Shown in pieces: positions 58,920-64,000 of a stretch of DNA of 64,000 nucleotides. Position numbers and translations under genes: made by a program. Location of the stretch: the NCBI RefSeq assembly GCF_027942865.1, contig NC_134510.1:17477209-17541208 (forward strand). The letters run 5' to 3'. Under the pieces are notes generated by a model. It had not been told where the DNA came from, made no database searches, and was given only the letters and a program-made list of their open reading frames with translations. The stretch comes from Odontesthes bonariensis. Its lineage: Eukaryota > Chordata > Actinopteri > Atheriniformes > Atherinopsidae. Each line of letters begins with the position of its first letter. The stretch's first letter is position 1.

Positions 58920-59329
58920 AGCAGCCAGCCCGCGCCAAGCAGCCAGCCTGCATCAGCCAGCCCGCGCCAAGCAGCCAGCCCGCGCCAAGCAGCCAGCCTG
59001 CATCAAGCAGCCAGCCCGCGCCAAGCAGCCAGCCCGCGCCAAGCAGCCAGCCCGCGCCAAGCAGCCAGCCTGCATCAAGCAGCCAGCCCGCGCCAAGCAG
59101 CCAGCCCGCGCCAAGCAGCCAGCCCGCATCAAGCAGCCAGCCTGCATCAAGCAGCCAGCCAGCGCCAAGCAGCCAGCCTGCATCAAGCAGCCAGCCAGCG
59201 CCAAGCAGCCAGCCTGCATCAAGCAGCCAGCCCGCGCCAAGCAGCCAGCCCGCGCCAAGCAGCCAGCCTGCATCAAGCAGCCAGCCCGCGCCAAGCAGCC
59301 AGCCTGTGTCAAGCAACCAGCCTGTATTA
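58920..59329 (+). repeat. 18-bp coding minisatellite, 23 units
   Basis: Units are AGCAGCCAGCCCGCGCCA or AGCAGCCAGCCTGCATCA with few variants, coding SSQPAP/SSQPAS in the ancestral frame. There are 22 units of 18 bases and one (unit 3) of 14, which shifts the frame so that the rest reads SPRQAA/SLHQAA until a stop just after the array. The last two units are decayed and lead into the frame LTDLTVLIQETKHEY that continues the original protein. Confidence 0.92.
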
Positions 59330-59749
59330 ACCGACCTAACTGTCTTAATTCAAGAAACAAAACATGAGTATGATGTTGTTGGCCAGGCCTTCCTAGTATC
59401 TATGGACGATTTAGAAGTTCAATTCGGGCCAGTGACTGGTGAGGAGGAGAGTAATCAAGATGACACCCTTCCCTGGAGTCAAGAGAGTGAGGTACTGTAA
59501 ACTATTAACCCTAGCTCCTGTTTTGACATTCTGTCCACCATATACTAACCTATCACCACACAGTCATTGTGTTGCACTATTTGTGATGTAACTCTGACTT
59601 TGATTGTATGCATACAGTTTGGGTATGAGGAGCAGTAACTAATCTTATCAAGTTATGAAAATGTTCATTTTGCAGGAGAGTGCAATTACTACAAGTACTC
59701 CAACACACCCCAGTGATCAAGGCAACCAGATGTCAAATGGAATTGTTAA

Positions 59750-60165
59750 AGCTGCAGTCGGCAGGTTTTCAAAATTGCGAGTCTAAAGTCGGAAAATTCG
59801 AACTGATACAACTTTCAGGTCCCTCCCCCAACCTCTAACAAGCTCCGAATCGCCCCCCAAACCCCTCCCCCTCTGTGGACGAGGTTGTGCTCGTGAGTTC
59901 ACACCAGTGTGAGCGCACACAAGCTGGGGCAGACTCACGCTCAGCAGCGTGTGCACAAGCTGAGATTGACAGGTAGGATTCCTCCACCCTAACGTGATTG
60001 GTTAAAAACAGCCGGGAGCGCTCGGTTTTTGCAAGCATGATTACAGGCTTCAGAGGGAGCTACAGATTTCGTTATTTTTCCTAAACAGCCTATTTAATAT
60101 TCTACTTCCAGAATCCCATGACAGTTCAAGCTAATATGAATAAAAAAAAGTTGCCGACCGCAGCT
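59750..60165. mobile_element. TTAA-flanked MITE inside coding exon 4 of the SAM/HECT gene, 416 bp
   Basis: Inverted ends AGCTGCAGTCGGCA / TGCCGACCGCAGCT are each bordered by TTAA (59746-59749, 60166-60169). The exon reads NQMSNGIV up to the left TTAA and NEPQLSPDIH after the right one; with one TTAA and no insert the frame is continuous (118 bases, in phase with both neighbours). The insert brings an in-frame TAA at 59784-59786. It belongs to the same family as the element at 487-1017. Confidence 0.85.
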
Positions 60166-60709
60166 TTAATGAGCCGCAACTCAGTCCAGACATACATCCT
60201 TCAGCCATACCAGGTGAACAACAGGTTTACCCTCTTGGAAGGGGTTATATTTTATGTGTAATGTCCCCCATAATTATTGGCACTCCTGCTTGAGTTTGTT
60301 AAAACACTTTTATCTCAAACCATTTTGAATGGCTGGTAGCAGTCAATGTCAGATCATGATTTTATTAATACAATTCAAAACCATTTGTGTAATGACACTT
60401 TATGAGAACACCCTTTTGAGTAGAATTACATTGTCTTGTGCCCTGCACTGTCTGTCATTGCATACATGAGAGATCTCTATTACCACACGTATTCACAAGT
60501 TAATTTAAAGGTCTCTGTGCGTTTCCCCTGAAACCCTTCTTCTCAAACACAGCCACTTTGGTATTAAAGTAGTCGAAAATACTCATAGAAATCCCCATTG
60601 AAAAGCTGTTCATTTTACTTGCAAGAGGTGGCACATTTTATCTTTGACATGGTCTTCATGAAATCAATAGACAGTTATGTACAATATGTATGTAAATAAC
60701 TACGGACAA

Positions 60710-60740
60710 TCTCTCTCTCTCTCTCTCTCTTTCTCTCTTT
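60710..60740. repeat. (CT)n run before SAM/HECT exon 5
   Basis: A CT/T-rich tract ends in CTTTCAG at the exon 5 acceptor and acts as its polypyrimidine tract. Confidence 0.85.
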
Positions 60741-60743
60741 CAG

Positions 60744-61737
60744 ATCCAATGGATGTGCAAACCTATTACACTTTAACTATTAGGAGGGGGCATTGTCTTA
60801 CAGATCTAGTTCATGCCTTCAAAAACCCAGAAAATTTAAACCTGGATGTCGCCATCAAGATACGCTTGCCAAATGGAGCACTGGAGGAAGGAGAAGGTAG
60901 TGGTGTTAGGAGAGATTGTCTAACAGAGTTCTGGACAGATTTTTATGAAAGGTGCACCTTAGGGGGACGTTAAAGTCCCATTCATCAGACATGACTTCCA
61001 GGCCGAGGAATGGCAGGCAGTTGCTAGAATTGTAGTTTTTGGTTGGAGGTTTGGTTACTTTCCTGTGAAACTAGCAATGCCTTTTCTTGAAAACACCATT
61101 CATGGCACAACCAGCAGCAGCTTCAAAGATGCGTTCATACAATACGTGTCCGACAGTGAACGCCAGCTGCTTATCAAGGCTTTGGATGACTTCAACTCCG
61201 TCACAGATGAAGATTTACTTGATGCCCTTGAGGCGTACGATTGCCTCCAAATGCCAACCGAAGACAACTTTGTTGGTCTTCTGTCACAACTTGGTCACAA
61301 GGTTTTGCTTCAGGCCCCTTCCTTTATCATTCAGATTTGGCAACCAATATTGCAGCAGTTGGCAGTAGCCATGCCACTTAGTGTTCTCCATGACACCATA
61401 AAAGAGAAGACACCCTCGGCCAAAGCTGTGAAGGAGCTTCTATTGTTCCCTGAAAACATGACTCCTCCCCAAGCAGTAGTTGCAAGGTACTTAAAAAAGT
61501 ACATTGGAGAGGTTGACATAAGCACCCTACAACAGTTCCTTCTGCACAGGTTCCAATTTAATTGAAAGTAAAATTGAAGTGCAGTTCATTGAATCGTCTG
61601 AATTTGAGAAACGGCCCCAGTCCCACACTTGTGCCTGCATTTTGAAAGTCCCAGTGGGTTATCACAACTACCCAGAGCTGCGCAGTGATTTCAACTCTAT
61701 ACTAAGGAGTTCTGTTTGGGTCATGGACATCGTCTGA
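60744..61737 (+). pseudogene. HECT domain exon 5 of the SAM/HECT gene, two frameshifts
   Basis: Three consecutive frames cover one HECT-like domain: 60744-60966 (DVQTYYTLTIRRG ... RRDCLTEFWTDFYERCTLG), about 60968-61539 (VKVPFIRHDFQAEEWQ ... PPQAVVARYLKKYIGEVD), and 61540-61737 (FCTGSNLIES ... RSSVWVMDIV, stop TGA). Breaks are an extra base at the G run 60962-60966 and a loss just before the FCTG motif. The C-lobe catalytic Cys motif HTCACILKVP is intact. Homopolymer sequencing error could explain the first break. Confidence 0.75.
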
Positions 61738-61845
61738 CAAGTATTGTGTTGCTTGTGAATGTGACTTGTGTAATACCAGTACGTTTTTTATTTGTTGTTT
61801 TGTTTTTTTATTAAATGGTTTCTTGAGTCTTATCACAGTCCAGAC

Positions 61846-62165
61846 AAAGCAGTATGTGTTCTATGTCAGGGCTAGATTTTGTAAGGCTATTTGCACTTTA
61901 TTCCATGTGCATTCATTTTCAATAAACTTGAAGCATTGTTTTTTGCTGCAAAGTTAAAATAACTGCAGTATTTATTCATGTTATACAAGAAAAAACAAAA
62001 AAGTTTGTGTTTAATGTCAGGGCCAGATTTTGTAAGGCTATTTGCACTTTATTCCATATGCATTCATTTCTGAGAAACTTGAAGCATTGGGTTTTTTGTT
62101 GTTGTTGTTTTTTGTTTTTTTGCTGCAAAGTTAAAATATTTGCAGTATTCATGTAATACATGGAC
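61846..62165 (+). repeat. Tandem duplication in the SAM/HECT 3' flank
   Basis: A block of about 130-150 bases is present twice, at about 61850-61980 and 62010-62160, sharing AGATTTTGTAAGGCTATTTG, TGCACTTTATTCCAT and TTGCTGCAAAGTTAAAATA. The first copy holds AATAAA at 61921-61926, the likely poly(A) signal about 185 bases after the HECT stop. Confidence 0.7.
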
Positions 62166-62299
62166 TTCAAGTTATGAGTTTAAGTGTTATGGGAACTTGA
62201 ATGAGTTTAAAAAAAAAATAAAATAAAGCATGAAGGGCTGCATTTAGGAAATGTTTTGTCGTGTTTTATTTTGAAGACATGAAATGAGTCCCTCTCGAT

Positions 62300-64000
62300 T
62301 TAGAGATCTGATGTAATTTCATTTCTTAAATGCAAGTATAAATCCACTGCTTGATAAGCATCACCTGGAAGATGCAGCTGTGACTCCACCATTAGAACGT
62401 TGCAGAGATTGTAGATGTCTGTGTCACATGGGATAGTTTGTCTGAATGTGCAATCAGACTGACACAACTGTATATCAGCTCTGTCCACTGGTGAAATACA
62501 GTCTTCACTCCTGTAGAGTTCTGGGAACATGTACATTATTTGAGGTCGACCACTGGGCACTCTGTCATTCTTTGATGGTCTGATGATATGTGAATCTCAT
62601 ACATCAGTTTTTTCATCCAATTCATCCTGGAAACATTACAGAGTTAGAAAAGTGCAATTGACCTCAATGTGGCCAATAGGTAAGTGATTAGATCCCTTCA
62701 AAGACATGAAAATGGATGTTCATCCATACATGTTAAAATGCTGAAAGTTATATGCCTATACAATAATGACACCTACAGAGATGGCAATAGGCTTGATTGA
62801 ATGTGTCATGATTCATGAATAGGCTATGTTTTGACTGCTGTGTAGCGAACGTCACCAGATAAAGGGGAACTCCGGGGCATTTGAAGCGCAATCCCATTGC
62901 TAGAGGTTGTCAAATACTGACGGTAGGACACAGACTGGTGCAAATCGGCGCTCCCTGTGCGGCAGAACACTGCAGAAACGTCACACCACTTTATAAACCA
63001 TCCGACAATAAAGTCACAAGCCTTACCATCAAAACCATATGCATGGTTCTCACATTACTGGCATGGGGACGTTACAAAACAACTTTATAAACAGCATGTC
63101 ACTTACCGTTGTCGGTATGCGCGCGCATGTGAAAGCCCAAAAGAGTCGATGGACGATACTCCCATATACAAAACAATTATCTTCTCTAGAAAAACTGCGT
63201 TCAAGTATTTAAAACATTACAACAATATTACTGGGCATGTATTGTTGTAATGTTTTAAATACTTGAACGCAGTTTTTCTAGAGAAGATAATTGTTTTGTA
63301 TATGGGATTATCGTCCATTGACTCTTTTGGGCTTTCACATGCGCGAGCATACCAACAAGAGGTAAGTGACATGCTGTTTATAAAGTTGTTTTGTAACGTC
63401 CCCATGCCAGTAATGTGAGAAGCTTCAAATGCCCCGGAGTTCCCCTTTAAATGCTTGACATAAAAGTACACAGCCATGCACGGACAGTCTGCCCGCCCTG
63501 CTAATTAGGCTAACATGTAATTAAATAAAGAAAAATGTGGACCCCATAAAATTGTCAAAAACCGGTTTAACACAACAATGGACATGTGGAGATTACCTGA
63601 ATCATACCCATGAAGCAGAACTGAATCAGATTTCGGTCCAAATATGTTCCACTGAACAAACCCCGGTCCTTCAGGTCTGTGAACAAGTAGATGTAGAATT
63701 CCATGGATTCTCTTCGGAGGAAGCCCCACCAACTCTAGCCGCTGATTTGCTGTGCTTGCCCCTTCAATGTAGCAGTCATACCAGAGCCGTCGTGAATGTT
63801 GCGACAGAGAAAGCGTTAAAAGTCTCTGAGTTCTCTGTGCCCCGGTCGCCTCTTACAATCCTTGGACAACCACTTAATCTCTCGACGGAATCCATGTAGT
63901 AGCCGCCAATGACTTTTGGATCGCTGCTGGTGGTATATGCATTCATCCATATGATTTTTCGAGAGAATCCATCAATGCAGCCGTTTATGCAAATACCAAA
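62300..64000 (-). pseudogene. Retroviral-type integrase-core (rve) gene, degenerate, two exons, partial
   Basis: Exon A (64000 to 63597, continuing past the window end) reads FGICINGCIDGFSRKIIWMN ... RIVRGDRGTENS ... STANQRLE and then, after a single-base shift, WWGFLRRESMEFY ... FCFMGMIQ and a GTAATC donor. Exon B (62626-62300) reads DELDEKTDV, an in-frame TGA where family members have Trp, then DSHIIRPSKNDRVPSGRP and a C-terminal domain to a TAA at 62302-62300. The acidic triad is visible: Asp (63971-63973), Asp (63845-63847), Glu (63733-63735), the last two 37 codons apart. I recall multi-copy fish proteins of this type with an integrase core. Frameshifts and the nonsense codon make it a pseudogene. 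An AATAAA (plus TTTATT at 62265-62270) follows the stop. No gag, protease, RT or LTR is seen. Confidence 0.72.
62861..63448. repeat. 588-bp palindromic (foldback) element in the integrase-gene intron
   Basis: Two arms of about 180 bases (63047-63227 and 63240-63420) are reverse complements with only a handful of mismatches, separated by a 12-base spacer. Outer arms AAAGGGGAACTCCGGGGCAT (62861-62880) and their complement (ending 63448) extend the symmetry. The left arm has about 160 extra bases (62888-63046) missing from the right. No coding sequence is likely; the mirror-image open frames seen here are by-products of the symmetry. Confidence 0.9.

Larger units (their letters stand above)
57608..61737 (+). 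pseudogene. SAM-like / HECT-type ubiquitin ligase gene, disrupted
   Basis: Exons: 57608-57697, 57955-58578, 58893-59491, 59676-60213, 60744-61737. Exon 1 starts in a strong Kozak context (GAACATGG); exons 1-2 join in phase into a SAM-like helical segment (FLRRRNIDDGIIKQLQEDK then VGVMSDAELEKYI, residues 10-60) and a middle domain I do not recognise (about 100-225). Exon 3 is an 18-bp coding repeat. Exon 5 resembles a divergent HECT domain ending with SHTCACILKVPVGYHNY, the catalytic Cys (codon 61630-61632) 34 residues from the end as in HECT E3 ligases. Lesions: a 4-base loss in repeat unit 3 leading to TAA at 59328-59330; a MITE in exon 4; an extra G in GGGGG at 60962-60966; a shift near 61539. 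Such HECT genes are multi-copy in fishes, often labelled G2E3-like. A truncated product of about 383 residues could still be made. Confidence 0.75.

Noticed and set aside
58834..59367. Long open frames on both strands across the minisatellite
   Set aside because: They arise from an 18-bp unit that lacks stops in most frames; only the plus-strand frame linked to exon 2 is supported by splicing phase.
62957..63477. Two mirror-image open frames sharing SPKESMDD and IYKTIIFSRKTAFKYLKHYN
   Set aside because: They are the two arms of the palindrome read outward from its centre, not paralogous genes.
62300..64000. Endogenous retrovirus
   Set aside because: Only an intron-bearing integrase core is present; no LTR, gag, protease, reverse transcriptase or envelope is visible.

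Overview
This window is vertebrate nuclear DNA, almost certainly from a teleost (ray-finned) fish. Its genes are split by GT-AG introns and the gaps carry fish-type repeats: a V-SINE, Tc1/mariner remnants, L2-, RTE- and L1/Tx1-like LINE pieces, TTAA- and TA-flanked MITEs and a hAT MITE. Three conserved genes lie on the minus strand in the order ice1 - tent4a - adcy2, the order I recall for human chromosome 5p15. No species can be named from the sequence.

Layout. 1-9.8 kb: the first two coding exons of adcy2 (adenylate cyclase type 2) at 9837-9610 and 6509-6312; the rest of the gene lies off the left edge. 9.8-31.4 kb: a gene-poor interval with repeats and low-complexity DNA. 31.4-38.6 kb: complete 12-exon tent4a (papd7), a non-canonical poly(A) polymerase, about 807 residues, with one short GC-AG intron. 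40.2-52.5 kb: complete 20-exon ice1, about 1508 residues, the scaffold of the little elongation complex; its introns hold a LINE fragment, two MITE-like elements and a V-SINE. 53,418-53,489: a canonical tRNA-Glu(CTC) on the plus strand.

54-64 kb is a young-looking accessory region. A stack of nested elements (54.6-56.2 kb) is followed by a plus-strand gene of five exons (57.6-61.7 kb) coding for an N-terminal SAM-like segment, an unrecognised middle domain, an 18-bp coding minisatellite and a C-terminal HECT-type ubiquitin-ligase domain. Exons 1-2 are clean. The rest is broken by a frameshift in the minisatellite, a 416-bp TTAA-flanked MITE inside coding exon 4, and two HECT frameshifts. Tail-to-tail with it is a degenerate minus-strand gene with a retroviral-type integrase (DDE) core, whose intron holds a 588-bp near-perfect palindrome. 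This broken SAM/HECT plus integrase pair is the most unusual part of the window.

How the genes work together: ice1 (snRNA transcription), tent4a (RNA tailing) and adcy2 (cAMP signalling) are unrelated in function; their linkage is conserved synteny, not an operon. All exon borders were placed by hand from splice signals, reading phase and remembered family sequences. No alignment or search was run.
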